A stretch of DNA of 64,000 bases from DTU072 sp050309775 (GCA_050309775.1 JBNRMV010000012.1:41668-105667), one strand, 5' to 3'; numbered from the stretch's first letter, positions 7,556 through 15,932 are shown. The notes: generated by a model from the letters alone, not told the origin. A program made the numbers and translations.

Positions 7556-8719
7556 CTACTTTTTGAAACTCCAATTCTTCAACACTAGGCGCATTGCGTC
7601 AAAGATATTTTGTTTGTTGACATCATGGCGCAAACACAAGTCAGCGCAACTGCGGAGATTGCCTTCGGCGTCATATACTTCCGCTCTGCCGATGACGGTA
7701 TCCGCCTTTAACGGCGCTTTTAGCCCGTCATTTATCATAATCTTTATATTCGGAGTGACTTTTGAGCCCTTTTGAGAAAAAATCTTAAGGTCGTCCTTGC
7801 TGTAAACATCAATTTCCTGTTCCTTGCTTTTTGAAATTTTCAGATTATTTATTATGCTTTCTCCGGCTTTGAATACAACCTTTTGCTCATAGTTGGCAAA
7901 GGCATAATTAAACAGTTCGGAAACCTTTTTGAATCTTGTCTTGCTATCGGCTCCGCCAAGGACTGTGGCAATTACTCTCATATCCTTTCGCGCCGCAGAG
8001 GCCGACAGACAAAACATAGCATCATTCGTAAAGCCTGTTTTGCCGGCGTCACAACCCTGATAAAAGCGTACCAGCTTGTTGGTGTTGACCATTTCCGTCT
8101 TTCTACCATCGGGGTGAACATAATTTTCTATCCAAATCTTTGAATAATCATAATATTCTTTATATCCTAGCAGCTTTCTTGTCATAATTGTTACATCTCT
8201 TGCCGTAGAATACTGCTCTCCGCCGGGAAGTCCTGTTGTATTGCAAAAAAGCGTATTATTCATGCCAAGTTCCTTGGCATAACTGTTCATTTCCGCCACA
8301 AATGCCTCTATGCTGCCGCTTATTGCCTCGCCAAGCGCCACAGCCGCATCATTAGCGCTGCAAACAACCACACCTTTTATAAGGTCTTTTACCGGATATT
8401 CCTTGTTTGCGTCAAGGAACATTTGCGACCCGCCCATGCCCGAAGCAGTCTGACTGATAACCAATTTTTGATTTATGTCAAGTCTGCCCTCCTCGATAGC
8501 CTTGAATGTCAGGCAAAGGGTCATAATCTTTACCATGCTGGCTATGGGGCGCTTTTCGTCCTCATTGTATTTTGCAAGCACTGTTCCCGTGTCATCATCT
8601 ATCAAATAATAGCTTTTCACACCATCATTTTGGTTTGCTGCCAGCGCTGCGCCGCCAATCGGCACAAAAACCGCAGTCAAAACACATAGAATTATGGTAA
8701 TTATCAAAAGTTTTTTCAT
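7556..8719 (-). CDS. D-alanyl-D-alanine carboxypeptidase (second S11 paralogue)
   Basis: A 387-residue low-molecular-weight penicillin-binding protein. It has a signal peptide (core residues 4-20, cleavage near ALA27) and the three S11 motifs: SMVK (Ser61-Lys64), SAN (121-123) and KTG (227-229). A C-terminal beta domain and an amphipathic end suggest membrane attachment, as in DacA/DacF. An upstream in-frame start at 8752 exists, but GAGGTGG lies correctly before the ATG at 8719. It follows the membrane gene 8766-9371 by 46 bases. That gene may be a remote SpoIIM, and the dacF-spoIIM pairing is common in Clostridia, so a sporulation role is possible. Confidence 0.9.
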   Translation of the reverse strand: MKKLLIITIILCVLTAVFVPIGGAALAANQNDGVKSYYLIDDDTGTVLAKYNEDEKRPIASMVKIMTLCLTFKAIEEGRLDINQKLVISQTASGMGGSQMFLDANKEYPVKDLIKGVVVCSANDAAVALGEAISGSIEAFVAEMNSYAKELGMNNTLFCNTTGLPGGEQYSTARDVTIMTRKLLGYKEYYDYSKIWIENYVHPDGRKTEMVNTNKLVRFYQGCDAGKTGFTNDAMFCLSASAARKDMRVIATVLGGADSKTRFKKVSELFNYAFANYEQKVVFKAGESIINNLKISKSKEQEIDVYSKDDLKIFSQKGSKVTPNIKIMINDGLKAPLKADTVIGRAEVYDAEGNLRSCADLCLRHDVNKQNIFDAMRLVLKNWSFKK

Positions 8720-8765
8720 TGTTCCACCTCTTATTTTTATTTTCTGCAACAAAGGTGGGAATATA

Positions 8766-9371
8766 CTAAAAAATCAGGTTAAACACTATGACAAACAATA
8801 TGTTATAGATTAAAAACGGCACAATATTTATGGCAAAATATCTCAAAATCAAATTAAAATACACCTTTCCTGGCGGACAACAAAGCGGCCTGCGCTTGCA
8901 GCGTGAATAACCCAGCGTAAAATACACCTTACAGCACAAATAAAAATAACAAAGCAGCGAAAAAATCAGAAGCGGCAGCCAATAGAACAAAAAATATATT
9001 GCGGCATATGCTCCGTCGAACATCAATGAAAGTATCATTGCTTTGAATACAATGCGAAAAAATATCAATAATACGACAAAATTGCCGATAAAAGCCAAAA
9101 AGTGCAGTCTTGCAAGCACAACAAAGGCATAAACAGCAGCAAAATATATCGCGCATTTCAGCAGGTACCAAAACACATTGAAGCTTGTTGTCTTTATCAG
9201 AATGATTATATTACCTTGAAATTCAACCTCTTTGTTACCGATATTTATCGACAAAAGCAAACCCAAAAAAAGACTTGAGCAAAGCGCTATCAGTACCAAC
9301 TTGTTTTCAGCGCAAATACGCTTAAAGTCAAGAAACAGATTGGAAAAATACCTTTTTATATTCAGTAACAT
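8766..9371 (-). CDS. Multi-pass membrane protein, possibly a remote SpoIIM
   Basis: A 201-residue protein with a short basic N-terminus and five or six hydrophobic segments (about 26-43, 66-85, 88-108, 112-135, 140-160 and 175-200). A Cys/Arg-rich loop (CKRRPLCCPPGK, around 165) separates the last ones. I do not recognise it with confidence. Its length, its topology and its position before a DacF-type gene resemble SpoIIM (about 214 residues), a component of the engulfment machinery. This is an inference without clear motif support. It sits where spo0A would be expected below spoIVB. There is no ribosome binding site before the ATG; a TATAAT with an extended TG lies at 9401-9406. Confidence 0.55.
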   Translation of the reverse strand: MLLNIKRYFSNLFLDFKRICAENKLVLIALCSSLFLGLLLSINIGNKEVEFQGNIIILIKTTSFNVFWYLLKCAIYFAAVYAFVVLARLHFLAFIGNFVVLLIFFRIVFKAMILSLMFDGAYAAIYFLFYWLPLLIFSLLCYFYLCCKVYFTLGYSRCKRRPLCCPPGKVYFNLILRYFAINIVPFLIYNILFVIVFNLIF

Positions 9372-9400
9372 ACTAAAATATATGTCGAAAATTAGGAAAT

Positions 9401-9409
9401 ATTATAACA
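9401..9409 (-). promoter_or_regulatory. Extended -10 promoter candidate for the 201-residue membrane protein
   Basis: TGTTATAAT on the minus strand is an extended -10 element, with no convincing -35 hexamer 17 bases upstream. A TGTCGAA heptamer (Spo0A-box consensus) lies at 9383-9389 between it and the ATG. A heptamer is expected by chance several times in this window. Confidence 0.35.
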
Positions 9410-9434
9410 TATCATTCACATCATTTGGCACTAG

Positions 9435-9640
9435 TCAAGCAAACGGTCGGTATAAGAAATGGTGCTGCATTTTTTGTCTGAAGTTATGAGAACTCAGGAA
9501 GTTTTATTACATATCAAGCAATATCTATTTGCATGGGCAAGCAAAGGGCAATTACAAGAAATGATGTTGCATTCTTTGTCTGAAGTTATGAGAACTCAGG
9601 AAGTTTTATTACATATCAAGTAATATCTGTTTGCATGGGC
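9435..9640. repeat. Two-copy tandem repeat, 102-bp unit
   Basis: Two copies of a 102-base unit (about 9435-9536 and 9537-9638) plus a few bases of a third. The stretch from CTGAAGTTATGAG to GCATGGGCAAGCAAA is nearly identical in both. 102 is a multiple of three, and the plus strand reads as a 34-residue protein repeat (see the pseudogene entry). It fills most of the 353-base gap 9372-9724, where I see no intact gene. Confidence 0.85.
9459..9623 (+). pseudogene. Remnant of a 34-residue tandem-repeat ORF
   Basis: On the plus strand, one frame through both repeat copies reads as a plausible protein: MVLHFLSEVMRTQEVLLHIK, then QYLFAWASKGQLQE, then a second copy ending in HIK at a TAA (9621-9623). 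Reading past the stop continues YLFAWASK. Two positions that are CAA (Gln) in one copy are TAA in the other (9453-9455 and 9621-9623), which suggests decay by C-to-T change. A live 54-residue ORF from 9459 cannot be excluded, but there is no good ribosome binding site. I recognise no family. It could also be a non-coding repeat whose open frame is accidental. Confidence 0.4.
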
Positions 9641-9724
9641 AAGCAAAAGCGTTATTGTAATGAAACAGTTGCTATTTTTATCCCAAAGCCCATGATAAAG
9701 ACATACTATATATATTTTTTTATG

Positions 9725-10777
9725 TTAGTTGCCTATCATCCAATCAATATAAACCCCATAACCCTTTGTTGAATCATTCAAAAACACATGAGTAACAGCT
9801 CCGACAAGTTTATCGTTTTGAATAATCGGAGAACCGCTCATACCCTGGACAATGCCGCCGGTTTTTTCCAACAATCTTTCGTCAGTGATTCTTATTACCA
9901 TACCTTTTTGTTCCGGAATGTCCTGCTTGGCATTTTTAATGATTTCTATTTCATATTTGTCGGGATTACAACCGTTTATAGTAGTGTAAATATGTGCTTT
10001 TCCCATTTTTACCTGACTTTTTGAGCCTATTGAAATCGGCTGCAACTCCTTAAAAACTTCTTTGTCGGCATATCCGAATATACCATAATTGTTGTTTTTA
10101 TCAATGTTGCCTTTAGGCTTGCCGCCTTTTTCAAAAACTCCGCGCAACTCACCTGCCTTGCCGCTGCTGCCCTTTATTGCTCCGACAATGGTACAGCCGA
10201 AAATTTTGCCTGATTTATATAAATCTATATCCGGGTTTGTGGTGTCATAAATGCGATGTCCCAGTCCGCCGAACCGTCCGTCCGATGCTCTTACATATGT
10301 CAATGTGCCTACGCCGACAATGTCATTTCTTGCAATGATACCCAGTTTATATTCATTTAATGCCTCATCAAAAGCTGGCAGTACTTTTGTTAATTCTTTG
10401 ACATTATTGCGTGTAAATTCTAATTTCAAAGGCTTTTTTCCCTTGCTAATATCTATAATTTTCTTTATGTCCGGAACTTTTGAAACGGTAATACCGTCAA
10501 TTTTTGTTATCAAATCTCCGACAGCCAGTCCGCTTTCTTTAGCCGGGCATCGCTTGCCGTCCTTGCCTATGACATCGACAAAATTCGTTATTACTACACC
10601 GCCGGAATCGGCAATTACACCAATGGGTATACCCCCTAAATAAACCTTTTCTTCAGCAACCGCCGATGTGCTTTCTTCAATATATAATCCCGACGCGTTT
10701 GCGCTGATATTAACTATCGGAATGAAAATAAATGTAAAACAAATCAAAAATAATACTATGTGAGCTATCTTCTTCAT
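9725..10777 (-). CDS. spoIVB: SpoIVB serine peptidase
   Basis: SpoIVB is the forespore-made signalling protease (family S55) that crosses into the intermembrane space and triggers pro-sigma-K processing in the mother cell. The 350-residue protein has an N-terminal membrane/signal segment (residues 5-27), a PDZ domain (about 45-130) and a trypsin-like domain with LGHRIYD (His) and GMSGSP (312-317, nucleophile region), ending TKGYGVYIDWM, all family hallmarks. It follows recN, as in Bacillus and Clostridia, but spo0A does not follow it. The ribosome binding site is AGGGAG, which can pair with CTCCCT about 20 bases upstream (10810-10815). Confidence 0.95.
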   Translation of the reverse strand: MKKIAHIVLFLICFTFIFIPIVNISANASGLYIEESTSAVAEEKVYLGGIPIGVIADSGGVVITNFVDVIGKDGKRCPAKESGLAVGDLITKIDGITVSKVPDIKKIIDISKGKKPLKLEFTRNNVKELTKVLPAFDEALNEYKLGIIARNDIVGVGTLTYVRASDGRFGGLGHRIYDTTNPDIDLYKSGKIFGCTIVGAIKGSSGKAGELRGVFEKGGKPKGNIDKNNNYGIFGYADKEVFKELQPISIGSKSQVKMGKAHIYTTINGCNPDKYEIEIIKNAKQDIPEQKGMVIRITDERLLEKTGGIVQGMSGSPIIQNDKLVGAVTHVFLNDSTKGYGVYIDWMIGN

Positions 10778-10785
10778 TGGTAAAT

Positions 10786-10815
10786 CTCCCTTCGAATTTT
10801 AGTTTGGGTAGGGAG
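10786..10815 (-). promoter_or_regulatory. Hairpin covering the spoIVB ribosome binding site
   Basis: In the minus-strand RNA, CUCCCU (10810-10815) is complementary to AGGGAG (10786-10791), which is the ribosome binding site of spoIVB. The stem is only 6 bp with an 18-base loop, so it could be chance. Confidence 0.3.
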
Positions 10816-10874
10816 TTTTTTTATATTATGGTAGCTTATCTTTGGAACATTTTGTATTATTTATGAAAATATAG

Positions 10875-10916
10875 TTCTAAATTAGCAACGAAATTGTAAT
10901 ACTATTCTAAATTAGC
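10875..10916. repeat. Two 12-bp direct repeats between recN and spoIVB
   Basis: TTCTAAATTAGC occurs at 10875-10886 and 10905-10916, a spacing of 30 bases, at the recN stop and just after it. It lies in the likely promoter region of spoIVB. A regulator binding site is possible; no forespore (sigma-G) promoter could be placed convincingly. Confidence 0.45.
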
Positions 10917-12618
10917 GTTGTTTTTGGAGTAGTTTGTATTCATCTGCCCATGATTTGAGTTCTTTTGCATGGCTCAACCCTATTTGGCTGTTTTCTGCGC
11001 TGCCGGCTAAGCGCATGAGTTCGGCAAGCGTCTGGGCTTCGTCAAGCCTTGTTAGGTCGGTTATGGTCTTTCCTTCTTTGGTAGATTTTGAAATCAAATG
11101 GTGACAGTCGGACATTGACGCAAGTTGCGGCAAGTGCGTAACGGCAATGACTTGGCGAGATATAGCAATGTTATACAATTTCTTTGCCACCTCTTTGGCA
11201 ATTTTTCCTGAGATGCCCGTGTCAATTTCGTCAAACACAAGAGTGTCAATATCGTCAATATCTGCGATAACATTTTTAAGCGCAAGCATAAATCTGGACA
11301 TTTCGCCGCCGCTGGCAATTTTGGACAAGGGTTTGACCGGCTCTCCGAGATTTGGAGAAATCATAAATTCAATTTTGTCAGCGCCGTTCGGCGTCAGATT
11401 TTGCAAAATGTCCTCTTCGGTGTCGGGAAGTTCAATTTTTATTTCGAACACGGTATTTTTCATGCCGAGGTCATTCAGGTGACTTACAATGGCTTTTGAG
11501 AATGTTTGTGCGCTGTCTTTTCGGATTGCGCTCAATGTTTTGGCGCTTGCCACAAGCTCTTTTGTTACCTTAGATAAAGCATTGTTTAGTTTTGAGATAG
11601 TCAATTCTGCATTTTGCAGCAATTCCAGTCTGGTTTCGGCTTTTGACAAAAAGTTTTCGATATCTTCAATGGTCTTTCCGTACTTTTTCTTTAATAGTCG
11701 GATTTCTTCCAGTCTTTTTTCAATGTAATCAATATTTAGCGCATCCAAACCCTCTCCGCTGAGATTGTCGGATATTTCTTGACATATGTCGTCTATTTCG
11801 ATGCGCGCGCCCTCAAGTCGGTCAATAATTTCGGACAGGCTATCGTCATATCTCAATATATAGTTCAGTTCTGACAACGCTCTTGATATTTTCGCCGATG
11901 CACACTCCGCCATATCTCCGCCCAGGTTTTCATAAGCGGCAGACAACGCATTTGATATTTTCTGGAAGTTATAATACTTGTTTCTGTCGGCAAAAAGTTT
12001 TTCTTCCTCGCCCTCCGACGGCTTTGCGTTTATGATTTCGTCAATTTGGTATGTCAGCAACCCTATTTCACGAATGCGCTCTTCCTCATCGCCGAATTGG
12101 CTAAGTTCTTGAGTTATTTGACGATACTTTTGCAAATGCTCTTGATATATCTGTTTAGCCTGAGCGGTTTTTGCCGAATAATTGTCAAGAATTTTTAGTT
12201 GCGTCGGCAATTTCAATAGCGATTGATGCTCGTTTTGGGAATGAATATCGACAAGTTGCCCCACAACCGCGCGCAGCGTTGCAAGTGTTACGATACGCCC
12301 ATTTATGCGGCATTCGCTTCTGTCCTCTGTCATCATGCGGTTTATGACGGTATAATCGTCCTTTTCTATGCCGTATTCGTCCAAAATGCTGTCTAATTGG
12401 GCATTGTTATTGTCAAAGACGACCTCAACACGAGCCGTACTTTCTCCAAATCGTATCAACGAGCGGTCGGCTCTGTCGCCCAATACAAAATGCAGGGAAT
12501 CGATAATAATCGACTTGCCGGCGCCTGTTTCGCCGCTAAGGATATTCAGACCGCTGCCAAGTTCTATAGTAAGCTCTTGTATAAGAGCAATATTTTTTAT
12601 GCTGAGTGAAACAATCAT
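10912..12618 (-). CDS. recN: DNA repair protein RecN
   Basis: RecN is an SMC-like ATPase that acts at DNA double-strand breaks. The 568-residue protein has the N-terminal ABC half with GETGAGKS at 29-36, a long central coiled coil (about 150-365) and the C-terminal half with the signature ASGGEMSRFMLALK and Walker B FDEIDTGISG, then THLPQLAS. Its length is typical. Its ATG overlaps the argR stop (ATGA), and spoIVB lies downstream after 134 bases. The argR-recN-spoIVB order is the conserved Firmicute arrangement. Confidence 0.97.
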   Translation of the reverse strand: MIVSLSIKNIALIQELTIELGSGLNILSGETGAGKSIIIDSLHFVLGDRADRSLIRFGESTARVEVVFDNNNAQLDSILDEYGIEKDDYTVINRMMTEDRSECRINGRIVTLATLRAVVGQLVDIHSQNEHQSLLKLPTQLKILDNYSAKTAQAKQIYQEHLQKYRQITQELSQFGDEEERIREIGLLTYQIDEIINAKPSEGEEEKLFADRNKYYNFQKISNALSAAYENLGGDMAECASAKISRALSELNYILRYDDSLSEIIDRLEGARIEIDDICQEISDNLSGEGLDALNIDYIEKRLEEIRLLKKKYGKTIEDIENFLSKAETRLELLQNAELTISKLNNALSKVTKELVASAKTLSAIRKDSAQTFSKAIVSHLNDLGMKNTVFEIKIELPDTEEDILQNLTPNGADKIEFMISPNLGEPVKPLSKIASGGEMSRFMLALKNVIADIDDIDTLVFDEIDTGISGKIAKEVAKKLYNIAISRQVIAVTHLPQLASMSDCHHLISKSTKEGKTITDLTRLDEAQTLAELMRLAGSAENSQIGLSHAKELKSWADEYKLLQKQR

Positions 12619-13064
12619 TTTTTGTGCATCAAAGTTTTTAGATATGTCATAACGCTTTCTACAAGGTCAAGGTTTTTTACTATTACCACCAAGGTGTCGT
12701 CACCGGCAAGTGTGCCAACAACACCTTCTATGTTGAGTTTGTCGATAATAACGCAGGCAGAATTTGCGCTGCCGCTCATTGTTTTGAGTACAATAAGGTT
12801 CATTGCCGTTTGGATGCTGACAACAGATTCTTTGAATATATTCAGCAATCGGGTGTTTTGGTCGTTTCCGGGGTTATAAAGATATTTATATCCTTTTGCC
12901 GAGGCGGCCTTGACAAGTCCAAGGTCTTTTATGTCCCGAGAAACCGTGGCTTGTGTAACACGAAAACCCGCCGCTATCAGTTCTTGCGTCAGTTCTGACT
13001 GTGTTTCAATATCCTTTTGGGCTATTAGTTCAAGTATTTTGTTGCGTCTGTCACTCCTTGTCAT
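12615..13064 (-). CDS. argR: Arginine repressor ArgR/AhrC
   Basis: A hexameric transcription factor that represses arginine synthesis and activates its breakdown when arginine is bound. From the ATG at 13064 (149 residues, the normal length) there is a winged-helix domain with QATVSRDIKDL at 38-48. The C-terminal arginine-binding and oligomerisation domain has GTLAGDDTLVVIV. The open frame runs further up to 13142, but GGAGG lies 7 bases before 13064. The start is two bases from the nadK stop. Confidence 0.96.
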   Translation of the reverse strand: MTRSDRRNKILELIAQKDIETQSELTQELIAAGFRVTQATVSRDIKDLGLVKAASAKGYKYLYNPGNDQNTRLLNIFKESVVSIQTAMNLIVLKTMSGSANSACVIIDKLNIEGVVGTLAGDDTLVVIVKNLDLVESVMTYLKTLMHKK

Positions 13065-13065
13065 A

Positions 13066-13911
13066 TCAATCCTCCGAAAAGCTGCAATTGTTGAGTTTTT
13101 GTGAGATATTGTCAAAATAATTGTACCCTTCAAGCCTGACAAACTTTGCCGTAAGATTTGAACGGGCTATTGCCACGCTTTCGCCGACTTGCATTTCTGC
13201 GACATCTTCACCGTCAAGGTTCAAAAATGCCGATGGGTCTGCGCGCAGCAGATAAATTTTTACTTCCCTCTCATTGCTGATGACAAAGGGTCTGGATTTG
13301 AAAGAATGCGGACAAATCGGCGTCAGCACAAAGGCGCTGACATCGGGAGTTACTATGGGTCCGCCTGCCGAAAGAGAATATGCCGTCGACCCCGTCGGAG
13401 TGCTGACAATTAGCCCGTCCGAGCGTGTTCTGTTCATCAGTTGATTGTCGACCATTATGTCAAGATAGACCATTTTTGCACGGCTTCCTCTGGCTATAAC
13501 CAGCTCATTAAGCGCAAGGTACTTCTTGTTGCGGAATGTTACTTCCAGCATTTCTCTTTTTTCGGTCTTTGTCTTGTTTTTGCATATCAAGGCAATGGAT
13601 TTTTCGAGATTTGAGCGCTCAATTTCTGTCAAAAAGCCCAAGTTGCCGAGGTTTATGGCAAAAATAGCGCAATCGTGTTTTGCGCATTCCTGAACAATGC
13701 GCAGGATAGTTCCGTCTCCGCCGAATACAAAAATAATGTCTGAAAATGCCGCCAAATCTTCGTTCGGCAGATACTGACAATCAAAATTCAAGCAAGAAAG
13801 GTCAGAGCTTAATGCAAAAGGCAGCCCCTTTTTCTTCAAAACAGCGGCAAGCTGCAGCGTAGCCTTGCCATTGTCATCTCTTGTTAAATTAGAATAGATT
13901 CCGAAACGCAT
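13066..13911 (-). CDS. nadK: NAD kinase
   Basis: Phosphorylates NAD to NADP. The 281-residue protein has the family GGDGT motif at 64-68, NLGNLGFL at 88-94, and the conserved TPTGSTAYSLSAGGPI stretch in the second domain, with Asp and Asn ligands for NAD. An AAAGG ribosome binding site precedes the ATG. It is placed between tlyA and argR as in many Clostridia. The C-terminus overlaps the argR leader region. Confidence 0.97.
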   Translation of the reverse strand: MRFGIYSNLTRDDNGKATLQLAAVLKKKGLPFALSSDLSCLNFDCQYLPNEDLAAFSDIIFVFGGDGTILRIVQECAKHDCAIFAINLGNLGFLTEIERSNLEKSIALICKNKTKTEKREMLEVTFRNKKYLALNELVIARGSRAKMVYLDIMVDNQLMNRTRSDGLIVSTPTGSTAYSLSAGGPIVTPDVSAFVLTPICPHSFKSRPFVISNEREVKIYLLRADPSAFLNLDGEDVAEMQVGESVAIARSNLTAKFVRLEGYNYFDNISQKLNNCSFSED

Positions 13912-13972
13912 TTTTTGTACCTTTTGCCTTTTTCATTATTATACATTATTATGTATAAAAAGTACAATATTT

Positions 13973-14689
13973 TTATTTACATCGCAAATATAACAAGTAT
14001 TCTTTATTTTTATCAGCAAAATATTCAGGCGCATTTATTGTGCCGACCACCTCAAACCCGTTATTGGCGCAAAATTCCTTAATGTCCGCTATTATTGTCT
14101 CAACAGTTTTTTGACTCTTAATTAAGCCCTTTTTGCTTAATTGGCTTTTTGTTGCTTCAAATTGCGGTTTAATCAGCGCAACAACCCTGCCGTTCAATTT
14201 CAAAATATTCCTGACACTAGGTAAGATCATTTTTAATGAAATAAAAGAAACATCTATGGTGACGAAATCAACTAATTCTCCGATATCATTGACTGACAGA
14301 TACCTTGCATTCAAGTGAGGCAAAAAAACTATTTTGTCCGACATAAGATATTGCGGAAAATCAATGTCACCGACATCCACGGCATAGACTTTTTTTGCGT
14401 TGTTTGAGAGCAACACCTCGCTGAACCCTCCGTGCGCCGCCCCTATATCCGCGCATACAAGGTCTTTTACTTTTATGGAAAATTCATCAAACGCCTTTTG
14501 CAGCTTAAAGCTGCCAAGCGATGCAAAGTCAGGTTGCGTGATTTTTATATTGTCATTTTCGGATACATAAACAGATGTTTTAGTAGCCTGTTCGCCGTTC
14601 AACAACACAAACCCCATTTTTATCAGGTTTGCCGCGCGGCTCCTGGAACGCGCAAATCCTTTTTCAAAAAGATAACTGTCCAGCCTCAT
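13973..14689 (-). CDS. tlyA: TlyA-family rRNA (cytidine-2'-O-)-methyltransferase
   Basis: A 238-residue protein with an S4 domain (residues 1-60, RLDSYLFEKGFARSRSRAA) followed by an FtsJ-like methyltransferase fold. DIGAAHGGFSE at 81-91 is the SAM-binding motif (usually DIGASTGGFTD), and ALIKPQFE is the conserved KPQFE motif. Mycobacterial TlyA methylates 16S and 23S rRNA; the target here is inferred. It is a little shorter than typical (about 270). The ATG overlaps the oapA stop by four bases (ATGA), so it is in the OLE RNA transcript unit. Confidence 0.92.
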   Translation of the reverse strand: MRLDSYLFEKGFARSRSRAANLIKMGFVLLNGEQATKTSVYVSENDNIKITQPDFASLGSFKLQKAFDEFSIKVKDLVCADIGAAHGGFSEVLLSNNAKKVYAVDVGDIDFPQYLMSDKIVFLPHLNARYLSVNDIGELVDFVTIDVSFISLKMILPSVRNILKLNGRVVALIKPQFEATKSQLSKKGLIKSQKTVETIIADIKEFCANNGFEVVGTINAPEYFADKNKEYLLYLRCK

Positions 14690-15312
14690 TTTTGCGCCTT
14701 AGGTTTATATACCAGACCAATAGCGCGGCTGGCAAACATAATGAGTTCCTTTGAATTCTTTATGGCTACTTTTTTGATAAACGCCTTGCCGCCGACAGTA
14801 ACAGCGGCTACAAGACTTGATAAAATAATATTAAATATCCAAGCCTGAGGGTTGTCAAAGGCTATTTTTGCTATTATGGTGATTGAACATGCTCCGCTGA
14901 CTATGCCGCAAATATCACCAATGACATCTGCGCAGATATTTGACACCTTTTCGGCATTCTTGACCAAAATTACGGCTATTTTTGCGCCGGGTACTTTGCG
15001 CGCCGCCATAGACAATAATGGCGACAGTTCGCAAGAAGCGGCAGCTATACCGATACCGTCAAATACTATATTGATAATAACAAGCAACAGCAACAATGAC
15101 ATTGCTATGATTATGTTGGCTTTTGATGCGGTTATTTCGGTGATAAAACTAAAAACAAGCGAAAGTATAAGGGTAACAAAGGTTATTTTAATTGCCCAGA
15201 GATTTCGCTTTTTTTGTTTTGATTTCTTGTTGTTGTCTTTTTTTTCAGGCGTTTCTGCCTCTTGTTTTATGTCGGTCTTCATCATTTCAGATAAAAATAA
15301 TTTCGGTGGCAT
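14686..15312 (-). CDS. oapA: OLE-associated protein OapA (CorB/DUF21-like membrane protein)
   Basis: A 208-residue membrane protein with a very basic N-terminal tail (about residues 13-37, KKDNNKKSKQKK) and hydrophobic segments near 41-58, 67-92, 136-150 and 156-175. The central region resembles the CNNM/CorB (DUF21) magnesium-transport domain. It has the DxxxD motif (ADVIGD, Asp129 and Asp133) known to matter in the Bacillus halodurans OapA protein, where it binds OLE RNA and is tied to Mg2+, ethanol and cold tolerance. It lies directly after a 540-base structured non-coding region, as expected for the OLE locus. The start at 15312 has AAGGTTT upstream; later ATGs lack a ribosome binding site. 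Confidence 0.88.
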   Translation of the reverse strand: MPPKLFLSEMMKTDIKQEAETPEKKDNNKKSKQKKRNLWAIKITFVTLILSLVFSFITEITASKANIIIAMSLLLLLVIINIVFDGIGIAAASCELSPLLSMAARKVPGAKIAVILVKNAEKVSNICADVIGDICGIVSGACSITIIAKIAFDNPQAWIFNIILSSLVAAVTVGGKAFIKKVAIKNSKELIMFASRAIGLVYKPKAQK

Positions 15313-15330
15313 AAACTAAGTAAACCTTGC

Positions 15331-15868
15331 GTCTTTGGTTCGGTAGGATTTCCCTACCGGGAACCTGTCGTCGCCGTACAGGCAGTTTCCTTTTAATCCC
15401 GATAGAATCGGATTGCTCCAGATTCAACCGAATCGCCACTTAGAACACACTATAATCCTTAGCTTATACAGTCTAGAAGATTTCCTTAACAGACTTGATG
15501 TGGGTTATCCTCTTTTGCAGTATCAGTTTCATTCCGCAATCACATACTACTGTTGGCCAACAGGAACATGCTTAAAATCAGAAATCCACAGCCACCACTC
15601 AAGGCAAGCTACACTGCACACAGACATTGATTACCGCGATGCAGGTTTAATCCCTGGCAGTAGACTTGCATCCACCAAACAGGGTCTCCACGATAGTTGG
15701 GTCGGCTCCCGTATGCCATTACGGGACGCCCAATTATCTTAACTCCCAGCACCAGCCCTGATTTGGGCAACCAAGGCCAGCACAAGGAACTTCATCGATT
15801 TGCTCTTTAACGGTATTTTAACCCCGTCTTCGCGCACATCGCACCTGACTAGAATACTGTGCCACCGT
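15331..15868 (-). ncRNA. OLE (ornate, large, extremophilic) RNA
   Basis: About 540 bases between ispA and oapA contain no credible gene on either strand but are richer in GC and in inverted repeats than nearby intergenic DNA. The minus-strand RNA ends in a strong hairpin (15337-15365, GGTT/AACC plus CCGGTAGG/CCTACCG around GGAAAT) 20-50 bases before oapA. A separate promoter lies exactly upstream (15875-15903). OLE RNAs are about 600 nt and sit in this gene order (xseA, xseB, ispA, OLE, oapA, tlyA, nadK, argR, recN). The RNA gathers at the membrane with OapA and helps tolerance to Mg2+, alcohols and cold. The identification rests on context, size and the OapA partner; I could not run the covariance model. 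The ends are approximate. Confidence 0.85.
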
Positions 15869-15874
15869 GCATAC

Positions 15875-15903
15875 ATATTAGCACACTTTTATAGTTTATG
15901 CAA
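15875..15903 (-). promoter_or_regulatory. Sigma-A-type promoter of the OLE RNA
   Basis: TTGCAT (15898-15903), 17 bases, TAATAT (15875-15880) on the minus strand, placing +1 near 15868. It lies in the short gap after the ispA stop (15933), so OLE and oapA can be transcribed independently of the isoprenoid genes. Confidence 0.6.
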
Positions 15904-15932
15904 ATAATTTATGAAAAATGCCGGCAAACAAC

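Noticed and set aside
9383..9389. TGTCGAA heptamer (Spo0A box)
   Set aside because: A specific heptamer on either strand is expected about eight times by chance in 64 kb; another copy lies inside a coding region at 34288-34294.
15413..15742. 109-residue plus-strand ORF inside the OLE region
   Set aside because: Antisense to a structured RNA, no ribosome binding site, no recognisable protein features; the region is explained by OLE.
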